A DNA stretch of 64,000 nt, from the NCBI GenBank assembly GCA_003342895.1, contig PTFA01000414.1:149690-213689 (forward strand), given 5' to 3'. The notes beneath the pieces were generated by a model. It was not told the DNA's origin. It saw only the letters and a list, made by a program, of their open reading frames with translations, and made no database searches. Within the stretch, counting starts at the first letter, position 1. Each line of letters begins with the position of its first letter. The translations under genes and the position numbers were made by a program. This document shows, piece by piece, positions 32,544 to 44,200 of the stretch. Origin of the DNA: Casuarius casuarius (Eukaryota; Chordata; Aves; Casuariiformes; Casuariidae).

Positions 32544-32900
32544 TCAGCTGCCTGGGGGCGGTTTTGCAACTGGCAGCAACTGCTCTGTCTCGATTTTTCC
32601 GAGGCTTTTTTCTCTCTTTCTGTCTCTCTCTCCCCCTGAAGCGAGGTGGGCTGGGGGGGTTTTGCAGACTCTGACCTGCACAGCTGGTGCTGGGTGGCAG
32701 CAAGCGCTCCTCCAGGAGGTCCAGCTCCGCGGGGTCTCCCGGGGCGCCTGCATCCCGACTGCGCGTGCCAGGAAGGCCGCAGAGCCGAGCCACGTGGGAC
32801 GGGGATGTTGGTGGGTGCTGGGAGAGGAGCCCGCGGCGCTCTCCCTGTGCGGACACAGGAGCTGCACGACGGGTTCAGTGGCCTCATTTGCTTGCTGATG
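31420..32900. other. Gene-free stretch with a long A run
   Basis: No recognisable gene. The poly(A) run at 32518-32543 is described separately. 32580-32640 is a pyrimidine-rich stretch on the plus strand (CTCTCTTTCTGTCTCTCTC). CpG rises at 32720-32870. The open minus frames at 32104-32887 are chance frames crossing the A run. Confidence 0.25.
32518..32543 (+). repeat. Poly(A) homopolymer, 26 bases
   Basis: Uninterrupted run of A. No polyadenylation signal or gene-like body precedes it, so it looks like a simple homopolymer and not the tail of a retrocopy. Confidence 0.85.
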
Positions 32901-32904
32901 AAGG

Positions 32905-34060
32905 ATGCTAACCTGGCCCTGGGCAGCCCTGCTCTTTTATGGCTATATAGTATCTATTTATTTATGATTTCCGTGGGTGGTGCTTTGGATGATCTATTGA
33001 GCCAGAGTGAGATATTTTGAGGCGCAGTACGATATTTTAAAAACATCTCATCACTCTGGAAATATCCATGGTGCGATAGCTGTGTATTAGTCATTCCGAA
33101 GGGGAGTGATTTCAATGAAAGAAAAAACATTTCATCTTGTCAGAGCATTTTCACTCACTGTCTGCCAGGCAGCTGCTGTCAGTCTCCCGTCTCTGTTGCT
33201 GGTTTTACTCTTCCCAGGCTCTGCCTTTTATTTTTTTAACAAGAAATAAAATAAGCCCTCTAATGGATATCGGTAGATACAGACTCAATTGTCAGTACGA
33301 AAAAGCCCCTGAAAAGATGCAATAAAACCTCTTTGCACTGGATTATTTCCAGTGGGATTATTTCTCCCAGGGACCATCTCAAGTTAGAATGAGAAAGTCC
33401 TCCTGCAGGTATTGGGCCTCGGACAAGAGGCCCTGCCTCCGACGTGATTTATTCCAGTGTAAAGTGGGAGCAACTCCAGTACTGTCACACACCAGCTGGA
33501 GGCTTGAATTAGGCTCGCAGAGCAGGGAGGGTTTTCTTGCAGGGGGAAAAAATATATCTGTAAGAAAACACAAATGATGAGGCACCATCGTGCAAGAGAA
33601 AACAGCACAAAGGAGCTCAGAAAATGAAAAGCCAAATGAGCTGTAAAAAACAGCAACATGGTACGAGAGGTTTTTCCACTTTGAGGGAATCCACCATAAA
33701 TCACCTAATACTCAGCTTTGCGCTGCCATTTGGGAAAACGTTCATCATGTTTTACTGGTCTTTGCTCTGCTTTCCTTATATATAGCTGGGGTTTTAGGTG
33801 TGACAGCCCTGAGGAGCCGCGCTCGCTTGGGAGGAGTTTGATTTGTCTGAGATGCTCTGGTTTAGGTTGGTCGGCCCCATAATCAGGCCAGGAGTAATTA
33901 CAACGTAGTTACACTGTAAGTACCGTGCACTGCTGCTTTGCCCTGTGTAGCTGCCACTGCCTCGTGTAAACAGAAAATAACTACTTAAATTACTAAAAAT
34001 TATCCCTCTCTCGTGGTTAATGCTCTGTTGGAATCAGTGTAGCCTGGAGCTTTCTCCCTG
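32905..34060. promoter_or_regulatory. Extended AT-rich domain, candidate cluster of conserved elements
   Basis: More than 1.1 kb of AT-rich, unique-looking DNA. It contains CTATTTATTTATGATTTCC, a tandem pair of GGATTATTTC (33340-33349 and 33355-33364, 15 bases apart), the first of which sits inside an inverted repeat CACTGGA/TCCAGTG (33336-33354), CACCATAAATCACC, CCTTATATATAGC, GGAGTAATTACAACG and CTTAAATTACTAAAAATTATCC. The site density and lack of CpG outside 33815-33830 fit a regulatory cluster; the exact borders are my estimate. Confidence 0.35.
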
Positions 34061-36425
34061 CTGTTGCACGGTGGCTTTGCAGGGTGACCGCACTGGGAAA
34101 GCGCCTTTTATTCTTTAGCTATTATCACGGCATAGAGGGGCAGCAGAAAGACTTTTTCTTCCCTTGTCGGGGGCCGCGTTTTCCTGCCGGTGCTGCCCGT
34201 CTCCCGAGGCTGCTGCCATCCCGCGCGGGACGGTGGCGCTGACCTGGGCTGGATGTGTGCGGCGGGGGCTGCTCTGGAAATGCTAGTGCAGCAGTTCTGC
34301 AGTGCCCGCTATGCGGCTTCCTGGTGGCATAGAGAACAGAGGGGTTATTTGATATATAATATATATGTATTTTTAAGTGCAACCTGTTTCCTGTTGCCTG
34401 CCTGCCAAGCCAGGTTGCCTTAGCTACTAGGTATTAGCAGAGATGAGTAGGAAAAGAGAAAGTTTTAGAGGTGTTTTGGTGAAACTCATAGAAAGTGATT
34501 GTGTAGCTTTTTTTATGCTGGCTGGGGTGCTTTGATGCAAAAGCCAGATGTCTCCTAAAGTATTGTAGGCCGGAGTTTAACGAGCTGGAGCCCTAAAAAG
34601 CTGGCTTTTCAAGGGGATAAAATGCACACCTCTTTTTGTGTAAAAAAACAAAAAAACCACACACCCCGATGACCCCTGACCACCGAAGCGAAGGGCAGGG
34701 GGGAGCCTGGCCCTGCAGGCGCGCTGCCTCTTTGGCCGCAAGTTGCTTGCAAGCCATGGCTGAGCCGTGGCGCGTCGGCACGCCGGTGCCTTCTGCCTTC
34801 ACCAGGAGCTTTCCGTCTTCGGGGAGCGAGCTGTTTGCACCATCCTGGGGCGGGAAATAAATTAAACTGATGCTTGTTTGCCAACGGAGGGGAAAACGAG
34901 ACAGGGAGGGGACGGTGAAGGGGGGTCCTGGCGGCCAGATGCGGGACTCTCCTTGCCAAATAGCTTCAACTCGGTTAATCTGACCCGACCTCCTCTTCCT
35001 CGGTGTTTGTGCTTGGCCAAAGACCCAAGATGCCCTCTGCTCGCTTCGTGCCCCTTCTTGCATTTTGGCCTACCTTGGGCGAGCAGAAGAGGCTGTTTTT
35101 GACCCATTTTGTTGCTGGCGCTGGTGCTGCCGTTCAGCGCCCCCAGCTACCCTGAGTCAGCACTATTCTGCTGCTGTCGTGCTCTTTCGATTTTAAAAAA
35201 ACCAAAAAGTTTCAGTATTTAAAGTATTTAAGCAGATGGGAAGTCACAAAATACAGTCGGTGTGCGGATCATGTTTCATGACTAACAAAATATGCCAGGT
35301 AGGCTGCTCCACTTGAGATATTTTCAGGAATGCATTCGTTTTCACACATCCTCATAAATTTGCCGAAGAGTTAGTTTTCCCCCATATGGATCGGCGAGGA
35401 TGCAGCATGTCGTGGCTGTTGCGCAGCGTCTCAAGTGCTGTGCCTTCATTTCCCCCAGCCCTGCCCGGCCGCAAGCAAAATAAAAGTTTGCTTGCAAGGT
35501 CATTGCCCTGCTCGGCGTGGGCACAGGGGCACCGCCGAGCTTCTCGTGGAAAAGGAGCTGCTATCTGTTTTTTTGGGCTCTGTCCAAGCCAGGGTTGGGT
35601 TGGAGCAGAGGTGATCTCCGATGGGAAATTGGAGGACAAGGGGGAGATGCTGTAAGGAAACCCCGGAGGCTGCGCCCTCCCATTCAGCAGGCGTTGAGTA
35701 GCTGCTCCAGCATAGCATTGGGATACACAAATGCAAAATATTTTGAAGTTATTCAGTCTAAGTGTCAGATTCCTTTTTCTTCTGGTATTGTGGCAAATTA
35801 AATAGAGGGACCCATTTTCTGCTTTTTTCATTGATCTTTCACTCAAAATCTGGGCCTTCTTCCAGGAAAAATGAGCCCTTTTGTGAACAACGGGACAGGC
35901 ACCTTCCCAGCAGAAGTCAGCTTTCAGATTCGGGGTTTTGTCTGTTTTGAAGTATCGTGTTTCTGATGGGAAAATATCAATTTCATACAGATTTGCAGAA
36001 AAATGATGCTGGAAGTGGAGAGATTGCCCTGAATGAATTGATGAGTACCTTAAGGCCAGATTGCTGAAGGGGTTTAAAACAAAACAAAGAAAGCAAACCT
36101 GTCACTGATTTCTCGCAGCTTTTGTTGTGCATCTGAAGTGTGGCTGTTCAGCTGGAGGGGCCAACGGCCCGTGTCCCCTGCGGGCCCGGGAGCCTGCGCA
36201 GTGCCTGTTGCGTGTGGCAGGAGGAATCAGCCTCCTGGCTCTCCTGGATGCATCTCAACCTCGGTGTCCTATATTCCCTTTCTTTTGAAATCTTGCCAGT
36301 TGTGGTGGCTTCTGGGGGCCAGATGTTGAGCTGGTGTAAATTGGCGTTACCATCATCTTCCTCGGTTGCTCCACCGAGAGCTGCTGAGAATCTGCCTCGC
36401 TGTTTTATGGTTTTCTGCTTTTTCA
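34060..36425. other. Gene-free stretch, mixed composition
   Basis: CpG patches occur at 34165-34270 (CCGCGCGGGACGGTGGCGC) and 34720-34820; both could be small islands. An AT run, GATATATAATATATATG, lies at 34351-34368. 35200-35360 is AT-rich (AAAGTATTTAAAGTATTTAAGC). No gene, repeat family or RNA recognised. Confidence 0.25.
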
Positions 36426-37020
36426 AACGAGTGTATTGTGCTATTAGATAAGCTGATGAGTTTCACTGGTGGTTTTTTTGCAGGTTAAGTCATTATATCC
36501 CTGTAGCTCATTTATTTGTTCACAAAGCTCCTGGGAATTGCTTGGGAGGAGAAGTGTTACGCTCGCCTGGGCTGCGGCACTGCTCGGTAGGAGGGCAGGC
36601 TCCGGGGCTGGGCATCCTACACACGTGTTTGCAGCACGGCCCAGCCATCGCCTCCCCACCCCGAGCTGGGATGCGCCTTACGAAGAGCGAAGAGCGGGCC
36701 TGCCCCGAAGGCGGGTGCCCCGGCCCCGGGACGCCTGGGTTCACAGCCAATTCTGCTGCATCCTTTGACGTTAGGTTAATTGTCTTTATTTTGGTGCTGC
36801 AGTCGTCTACCTCTACGGCAGCAGTGCTCGTTCCTCGCTGCGATGCAACGAGCATCGGGCGTTAGAAGTGGCGAGGCATTTAAATGCTCTGGGAGCATTT
36901 AAACTACTCCTCTGTAGTGCCGGCTCAAGGACATCGGCTCCCGGGGCTGTCAATCTGGCACCCTTCAGCGGCGTGGTGCTCGCTTACTGTTTTTGAAAGA
37001 TTACATAAAAAGTTTGCCTA
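36425..37020. promoter_or_regulatory. AT-rich candidate elements around a short CpG-rich patch
   Basis: 36430-36540 carries GCTATTAGATAAGC and GTCATTATATCCC; 36570-36740 is CpG-bearing (CGAAGGCGGGTGCCCCGGCCC); 36760-37010 returns to AT-rich sequence with GTTAGGTTAATTGTC, GGCATTTAAATGC and GAGCATTTAAAC. The layout resembles a small CpG island flanked by conserved elements. Confidence 0.3.
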
Positions 37021-39770
37021 GCGACTCCGAGCACAAAAGTTTCCCTCGGTGAGGGCTCCCCCCATCCGGAACGGATTGATGCCGGTGCTTTGATCCCCGT
37101 GCTGCCGGGTTGCATGTGTAAGCTTGCTTATCTTTGGAAATGCACAGCACTTTGACAAGCGGTGCTGGAGATGGGGGCTGTAGGTGGATCGTTTTTAGCA
37201 GCACGCACGCACAGAGAGCAGACAGCTTGGGCATGTTCCAAAACACTTCCCACGCCCCGCGGCTGAATTTTAAGAAGCTGGGGCATCTGCACATTCAAAA
37301 CGCTCTGAAAAAAAGAAAGAGAAGGAAAAATCCCCGAGGCAGGCAGAGCACCCAGCGCTTGGAAAGGGCGAGCGGCACCCATGAGCTGATGCCTCGCTGT
37401 GGAGGGGAGCTTGTTTCGAGGGCTGAGCAGCACAAAGCCTCGCTCTCCAGCGAGCCAGAGCCCAGGTGAGCAGTGGTCATTGGCTTACCGTGCAGCTGAT
37501 TAGAGGCTGGTCCTGCTCCTGGTTGAGTGGGGGAAATAGGAAGAGGAGCTTGAGTTATCCAGGAACTATGTCTGGGTGAGTGTCTGTTCCTACCATTCGT
37601 CTGGGGAAGCTCAGCATCAAAGCGGATCCTGAAGCTTTGTGGCTGCTCTTTTCCCTGCAGGCCCCGTAGCCTTGCAGGGAGGGGGGGTAGTGGAGGGCAG
37701 AGCCATCCTCCTGGAGGGGATGGAAACGAGCCCCGTGCTCATCCCACCTCCCTCGCTCCCAGGAGCTGCCTGGCACCCTGCACTTCGGTGGCAGGAGGTA
37801 CCTTGCTGTCTTCTCTGGTTGCAAGGCTGAGGGCAGCCCTCGAAGGAAGAGTGTCATCCCTGTCTGCATCCCCTGGGGGAGCTCACGCAGGCAGTGGGTG
37901 GGAGCTGCAGTTGGGAACATGCGAGACGGATGCTTGCACCAGCTATCTGAGGACTATTTCTGCCCTACCCTGGAGGTCGGCTCCTCAGGCGGGTTGGGAT
38001 GTTCAAGCTAACGAGCCAGAGGGGGAAACCTCTGGGGCTTGGAGACAGCCGCCATGAGTGTGTGTGTACGGTCCAGTGAAGACAGCCCTGGAGTCAAGAG
38101 CTGGGGCTTTCTCACTGAATCATGCTATAGCTTTGGACATACTGCTTCAGGTTGTGTTCCTTATTTGGGAGGCTTCTGGTACTGTGTGACCAGCATAAAA
38201 GATCGTAAAAGTCACGCTCAGAAGTGCTGAGAATATCCCTCAATCCTTGCTGTTCCTGCACCCTTGAGATTCAAGGGTCTCTGCTCCTGGGAATGTGGGG
38301 TCTTAGAGGTCTTGGACATGTCCCTTCGTAATGGTCCAGGGTGAATTTGGAGAATGTGAGGTGCCCTTTCAGTTCCTCAGCTTACCAAGAAAAGAAAATA
38401 GCATTGGCTTTTGGTCTGTGTTTTGAGATCTAAGGAAGGAGAAAACGTCAGGTATTATTGCTGCCTTTGAAGAAAACAGTGTGAAGTCCTAGCAGTTCTC
38501 ATAGGTGGGTCTCAGCTCTGATGACAGCTCCCTTGTAGCCAGTAGAGAGCACATCTCTTGGAGCAGGTACCAGGAAACGCTCCTTTTGATGGATCACGTG
38601 CAAGAGGGGCATCTTCCCCAATGTGCTGGGAAAACATTTTTCTCCCTCTGTGGCTTTCCTTTCATATCGTTCACCAGAGAGCTGCCCTGGCATCTGTGTG
38701 GTTCATACAGACAACGCTGGTGACTTGTTTAAACATCACTTTTTCCTTAACTCATGCAACTGGAAGGCACCCAGACTGCTAGGAGTCTCTGGTAGAGGGC
38801 TGAGAAGCCAGCAGTTCAGCAGGAGAGCTGCTCCTGGGCTGTACTCCGCTCACGTGTGGTGTTTGGGCTGCCTTTGCCATTGCAGGGGGAATGGTCAGGA
38901 TCAAGGAGGTGAGGAGCCTGTGCCAGTTGCAAAGACCTCTGCATGCACCCCCCTGCCTTCTCTCTCCCCCTTTTCCATATAACCATCCCTTTTAACCTGT
39001 AGATGGGCCCTGACCCGGAAGCCCACGCAGCCTCCATCCTATGGTGGGCACTGGGCCATCAAATGGCTGCTGCGAAGAGGATGGGAGTTAGCTGGAGCCA
39101 GGGCTCCAGGGCAGGCAGGGCACGTCTTACGCTGTGCTCTGCTGAGGTCGGAAAAGAAGGAGGCTTACCGTGGCCTTCTGCAGAACGTGAAATCCCCTGG
39201 CCCTGAGCCCCCAGCAGCAGGTTTCTCTCCTAATTAACTTGCTTTGTGTGATGGTAGAAGCAGCTGATGGTGAGGAGGGGGAGAGCTTGCAAAGAGCTAA
39301 CTGGAAAGAGCAGTAGATGTGGGAAGCAAGTCTGCTTTGGCCGCGAGCAGGATGGCTCTGGGTGCAGGGCTCCCTCCTTCCCCCGGGGAAGCCGAGCCTT
39401 CCTGGGAAGCCTCCGTTTCCTAAGCATTTGCCCAGAGGTGGCCAAGTCAGCTCTAAATTCAGGAGCTTTGTAATCCTTTGCTACCAGTGGGGAGAGTTAT
39501 TGTTCACTGTGTCCTCAGACCCGAGGGAACCTCGCAGCCAAGCGGAGGCTCTTGGCAACTGTGGGGTTTTGGGGGTGCTTCTGCCTGCTCTCCTGACTCT
39601 GTCCCCCTCAGATGGGTGGTGGTGGGGGGGTCTTTCCACCTCTGCTGTCTAAGGGAAGAGGACATGGCCTTGGCCATGAAGGTCAGGAGGTCTCAAGCAT
39701 GTGGTGCTGCTGAGTGGAGGAAGCTCTTTGCCAAAGCAGCCAGCCCTGAGCGGGGAGGGCGGGGCTGGGT
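37020..39770. other. Gene-free stretch with plus-strand splice-like sites
   Basis: On the plus strand CCCAG|GTGAGCAGT (after 37465) and CTGG|GTGAGTGTC (after 37575) are good donors. The second pairs with a CAG at 37495 to bound an 80-base segment that is open in one frame, although that acceptor has a weak pyrimidine tract. No product is recognisable. The rest, to 39770, is moderate-GC DNA without a gene or repeat I can name. Confidence 0.2.
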
Positions 39771-39981
39771 CCTGCCAGGGGGCTTTGCCGCAGCCCGGTT
39801 TGGCCGGTGCAGCAGATGGTCTCGGTGACGGCTGCAGGCCGAGGCCTCGTGCCAGCTCGGATCTCGGCCCTTGGTGCTATTCAGTGCATCGGCCGGGGCA
39901 GAGGGTGGACGGATTGGCATGGGGCTGCTTCCGCTCGCTTCCCCTGCGCTGAGCGTGCTTGGAGAGCCGCGTGTTGCGGAG

Positions 39982-40140
39982 ATGGACCTGCTGCCGTCCG
40001 CTAACGGCCTGGCAGAGGAGCGCTGCGGGCGCCCTGGGGTGCCGAGGAGGAGGCGGCGGCGTGGGCAGCGAAGAAGACGGAGCGAGACGGTGACGAGCCC
40101 AGACTGCCCTTGCGAGGGCCGGCTTGTTCCTTCTAATTAG
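39982..40140 (+). other. Short arginine-rich frame, probably not a gene
   Basis: Starts with an ATG in good context (GAGATGG) and runs 52 codons to TAG, with an Arg tract reading RRRRRRGQRRRR. The Arg run simply reflects CGG/AGG-rich purine sequence in the CpG island. I list it because it has a proper ATG and context, but I consider a real product unlikely. Confidence 0.12.
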
Positions 40141-41361
40141 CTCTGTAAGCAGCCGTCCGCGAGCCCGCGCCACGAGCCGGGGCTCCTGACAGATAATTAC
40201 CTTGCTTCGTTCGGAGAAGGGAAAAGAAAGACTTGCTGTCCGCAGGGACTGTGAAACCTCCCCGTTCTTGAACTCATTTGGGAGAGGCAACCAAAAAAAT
40301 TACATGTATTTTAATGGAGCTATTTCTGCCAGCCAGGCAGGCTGGTTTGTTACCCGAGTGCCACGCTAGATTTTAACTTGATTTCTGAAGCTACTTTTAA
40401 CTTTTTTCTTCAATATTTGGGGTGAACGGTGGCTCAGCCCTCTGCCGGCGGGCGGACCCGGTGAGCTGTGGGGCTGTAGAGCGGTTTGGGCCAGGCCGGC
40501 CGTGGTTTCTTTCCCTCTCGGCTGAGCGTGGCGAGGTGCCTGGTCCTGCTGGGGGGGAATCTCGGCGTTCCCGCTCTGCCCCTTGCAGCACCTCCGAGGT
40601 TCCCGCGGCAGCGTAGGGTCTGGCACGCTGCAGCTTTTGCTGTTTGGAAAGGGAGCCATTGCACTATCGTAGGACTTGGAGGTTGGGTGCGAGGGCCACG
40701 GCTGCCCGGGCTGGGCAGCGAGCTGCCGGAGGGACGGCCCTTGGCAGCGGCGAGCGGGGCTGCTGCGGCACGGAGGCTGCGAGGGGCGAGCCGCTGTCCG
40801 GTGCCGACTGCACGCGTCCTGCCGCGGGTCCCGTCCGCAGCCGTCGCCCCGTGGCTCACGCAACTGTGCAGTGCTGCGGGCGCTCCCGGGGCGGGTGCGC
40901 GGCGGGCAGCAGGGAAGGTCGCGTGGGAGCTTCGGGTGCAAAGTCGTGTCTTTCCCTCTAAAGGCCTTTGCGGGTGGAGCTGGGAGCGGATGCTGTCCCC
41001 CGCGCCGTTTCCTGCGCTTGGAGGTAGGAGACGGCCAGCGCCTGCTGCCCCGTGAGGTTTCCCCTGCTCCTTCCCCGGGGGGAACCCGGCCGTTCCCCGA
41101 CCGCCTCACCGCCAGTCGGTGATCGCTCGCTTCCTCCACCACCCGTCTCCCTGTCAAAAACTAGCGGTCGCTCTTAGTTGCTGGTGGCTTATGGATCATC
41201 ACGCCAGAGATGCCGGGGAGCCCGCTTGTCCCCGGTCCCGTGCTGTCGGCGCTTTATCCACGGCAGCCGGTCCAAGCCCGCGTTCCCAGCGCCTTCCCTC
41301 GTGCTGCCTTTGCTGACCTCCTCGTGACGACCGTGGGAAGCTCGGCGTATCTCGCCCTTGC

Positions 41362-41370
41362 TTTTTATAG
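41362..41370 (+). promoter_or_regulatory. TATA-like box in the CpG domain
   Basis: TTTTTATAG preceded by CGCCCTTGC and followed about 25-30 bases downstream by GCGCGCGGCTCTCTGCAGG. The spacing would place a start site near 41395-41400 on the plus strand. There is no supporting exon downstream that I can define. Confidence 0.2.
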
Positions 41371-42788
41371 CCTGAGCGGCGCGCGGCTCTCTGCAGGCTC
41401 GCGGGCTGACCTGGATACGGCAGCGAGGCACTCAGGCTCGGCTGCTTGCGTCTCTGCTGCTCCCCCCTTGCATTTCGATGGGCTGCGTGGCATTTGGCTT
41501 TCTTCTCGGCGCGGAGGAGGTGGCCCGCTCCTGCGCCTCGTGCGCTGGAGGCCCTTTTCTTGCAAAGACGGCGGCGTCCGTCATCCTGCCTTCTCTTGTG
41601 TTGGATATTTTCAGGCCAGGCGGGATAATAAAGGAGGATTTCTCCAAGCACTGGCAATCAGGTCCCTGCTCCGCGGGGGTCCCTTCTCTTCCACAGGTGC
41701 TTTTTCTCCCAGACGCTGCTCTGCAGAGAGGGGATAGGGACAAATTAGCGTGCTCTGCGTTTTTGCCCCCCCCTTGCCTGCCTGCCCCACCTCCCTTCTT
41801 GCTTTTGGAGCGATTCAGGTCATGCCGGGAATTAGGGCTCCCTGAACTGCGGCGAAACAGTGTTTAAACTGCTTATGCTTGATTAGACAAAGTGGTTGGG
41901 TTTGGCGGTGTCCCCCCCAGCTTCGGCTGGCGGCGGCACGGCACTGTAATCCTCCCTGCCGTGTCCCTCGGCTCGGGCCGCTCCTCGGTGCGCACGGGAC
42001 TGGGGGGTGTTTTGGGGCTGCTCGCCCGGGTCTGCAGCCGGGAGGGAGCCAGCTGCTCTCGGCACAGAGACCTTGCGGGAAGGTGTTTTATTTAGCCGGC
42101 TTCGTTTATCACGGAGCTCCGGCTGGGATTAGACACAGATAAGATGATCAATAAATCCTCCGCTCGGCTGAGATGTGCTGTGAATTTTTTGGGGCAGGGT
42201 GCGGAAGGGAGGGTGCCCGTCGGAGGCGTCGAGCTCTCCGTCCCGCGTATGCCGGCTCCCCTCCCTTGCCCAGCTGGCGCTCGGCGCGGGGAGGGGGCTC
42301 TGGCCGGCCGCACGGCGGCCGAGCTGCTGGTTTATAACGAGACATCTGTACGTGTTAGAAAAGACAAGAAACCCTGCGCTGCTGCTGCCTGCGCTGCTGT
42401 GCCTGATAATGGCCGTGCCGCAGGAGAAAGTAGGTCAGGCTGTTCTGCAGAGCCCCGTGCAAAGGGAAAGCACCCGGCCAGCCACTGCGTGGCCCCTCGG
42501 CTCTGTGCCCCGCCGTGGGGCACCCACCTGTGCCCCAGCTCCTCTGGGTGCCCCACAGGGCTGTCGCGCAAGGGGCCGGGGGCAGCAGTGGCTGCGGAGA
42601 GGGGCTGGGCGGGTATCAGCCCATCACCCTGGCGTCAGGGCGGTGGGGAAGGAAAAGCAAGCAGCAGCCCTGCAGCTCCTGCAGGGTCCCCTGTTAGTTG
42701 GGGGGCACCAAGGGGGGGACCAGCCTGCTTCTTCCCCAGAGCGTTTCTGCACGGGCGAAGAGATTTGTGGAGGGGGGAGAAAGGAAAG

Positions 42789-42830
42789 GTGAAGCGCAGG
42801 GTTGAACAGGTTAAGCGCAGGGTTGAACAG
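42789..42830 (+). repeat. Tandem duplication, 2 x 21 bases
   Basis: Two copies of a 21-base unit whose shared core is AAGCGCAGGGTTGAACAG, differing at one or two positions at the junction. In the open frame that crosses it the period gives VKRRVEQ twice. A local slippage or replication duplication is the simplest explanation. Confidence 0.85.
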
Positions 42831-43799
42831 CTCGGTCTGGAGCAGCCTGTCACTGGCTTCCTGTGAAAGCAGGCAGGTGTTGCTTGCGAGGGAGAAACAC
42901 CACGCTTTGCAAAATAGCTGTTTCTGAAAGCACGCGGTGTCCCTCCAAGCCCCCGCAAGCCGCTGGCGCCATATGCTAGCCAGCAGCCTGCGCCGGCTGG
43001 GGCGCGCCGGGACGGGATGGGGGCTCCCACGGCCGGGCTGGGCGAGCGGCGGCAGGCGGCGATGCCCGGCCGGGTCCCCGGCCCCGCGGCCAGCTCGGGG
43101 CTCGCTGGGCGTCCCACCAGGACAGTGGCCGGGCGCTGCCTGGGGAAGGAAGGGCTCCCGCTTAGGGGTGCGCGGCGCGGGCCCCTTCTTGGTGCCGTGC
43201 CCGCGGGGCGCGCTGGTGCCTCCTGGCCGTGCTGCCGTTCCCACTGTTTCCAGCTTTTCTGAACCTTTTTTTTTTTATTCTTTAAACCTCCCCTCAGCCA
43301 GCCCTTTTCAGAAAGGAAAGAGCAGCTGAGAAGGAGAGATAAAGACCCCCGTTTTGTTTTGGTTTTTACCAGGCTGTAAATAAGCGCTATGTGCACGCGA
43401 TGGTGCAGGCTGCAAGGTGGGATAGAGGTGGGCTCGAGGGTTGCGGAAGGCGTTTGGGGGTGGAAGGGGTCCCCGGGCGCGAGGCAGAGCGCTGCGTGCG
43501 GCGGCAGCGGGCGGGCATCATCCATCAGCACTTCCAGAAAGGCTCTGCAGCCGCTCGGCAAGGGGAAAATTAAGACGTGCTTTCGAGTCAGAGGTGTTTT
43601 AAGTGCAAATCGGGAGCATTTCCCTGACGGCGTCGGGGAGCAGCACTTTGTTATAGCTGTAGGCGCCTGTTGTGAGACGGAAGAAAACTTCGGAAATTGC
43701 CTCTGTCCTTCAAGGGTACGGCCATGCGCCCCCGCGCCTCTCCGGCCGGGTGCGGCGGGGAGGGAGCCGGCCTGGGCATCAGCCTCCTCTTGACCCTCG

Positions 43800-44200
43800 C
43801 TGCCCCCAGCTTGGTTTTATGCCTGAAGCATGAGGGTTTCTGTCCTTTCCAAAGTCCGTTTCTGCTTTTAACCTTTAGGGACTGATATACTCTAGATACC
43901 CAGTAGCAGCTCAGTCCTGTTACGGCCCCACCTTGGGTGGGCTTGGGGCATCACGGCGGGAGAGAGGGTTCTGCATATAGCAAGCGTGCAAAGGTCCACC
44001 CTCTTGGTCTGCTCGACCAAACTGAACCAAACGCTGGACCTCTGCCCCGTGGCCTGTCCTGCAGGGCTCTGGCAGATCCTATTCCCTGCAGGGCACCAGC
44101 AGAAAGGAAGGATCCTTGTGCCCTCTAAGCCAAAAAAAAAAAAAAAAGAAAAATCCCCGTTCCCTCCCGTAATTGCCATTGAGGGACTTATCTGCGAGGC
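43800..44200. other. Gene-free stretch with an A run
   Basis: Nothing recognisable. A run of about 15 A with one G break lies at 44131-44153. CpG falls away on leaving the large island. Confidence 0.25.

Larger units (their letters stand above)
39770..43800. promoter_or_regulatory. Large CpG-rich domain (about 4 kb)
   Basis: CpG is dense through most of 39770-40170, 40430-41150, 41200-41580, 41880-42360, 42480-42620, 42930-43250 and 43380-43790, with short AT-rich breaks (40190-40430, 42080-42200, 43260-43390). This is the largest such domain in the window and the likeliest place for promoters. Frames up to 308 codons are open in several phases of both strands, as expected; none shows a domain I know, including homeodomain, forkhead or zinc-finger motifs. 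Broad CpG domains like this usually mark developmental regulator loci. Confidence 0.5.

Noticed and set aside
33890..33945. Possible microRNA hairpin around GTTACACTGTAAGTACC
   Set aside because: No extended complementary arm is present and no known mature sequence is recognised.
42635..43561. 308-codon minus-strand frame in the large CpG domain
   Set aside because: Several other long frames overlap it on both strands, as expected in CpG-rich DNA; no motif is visible.
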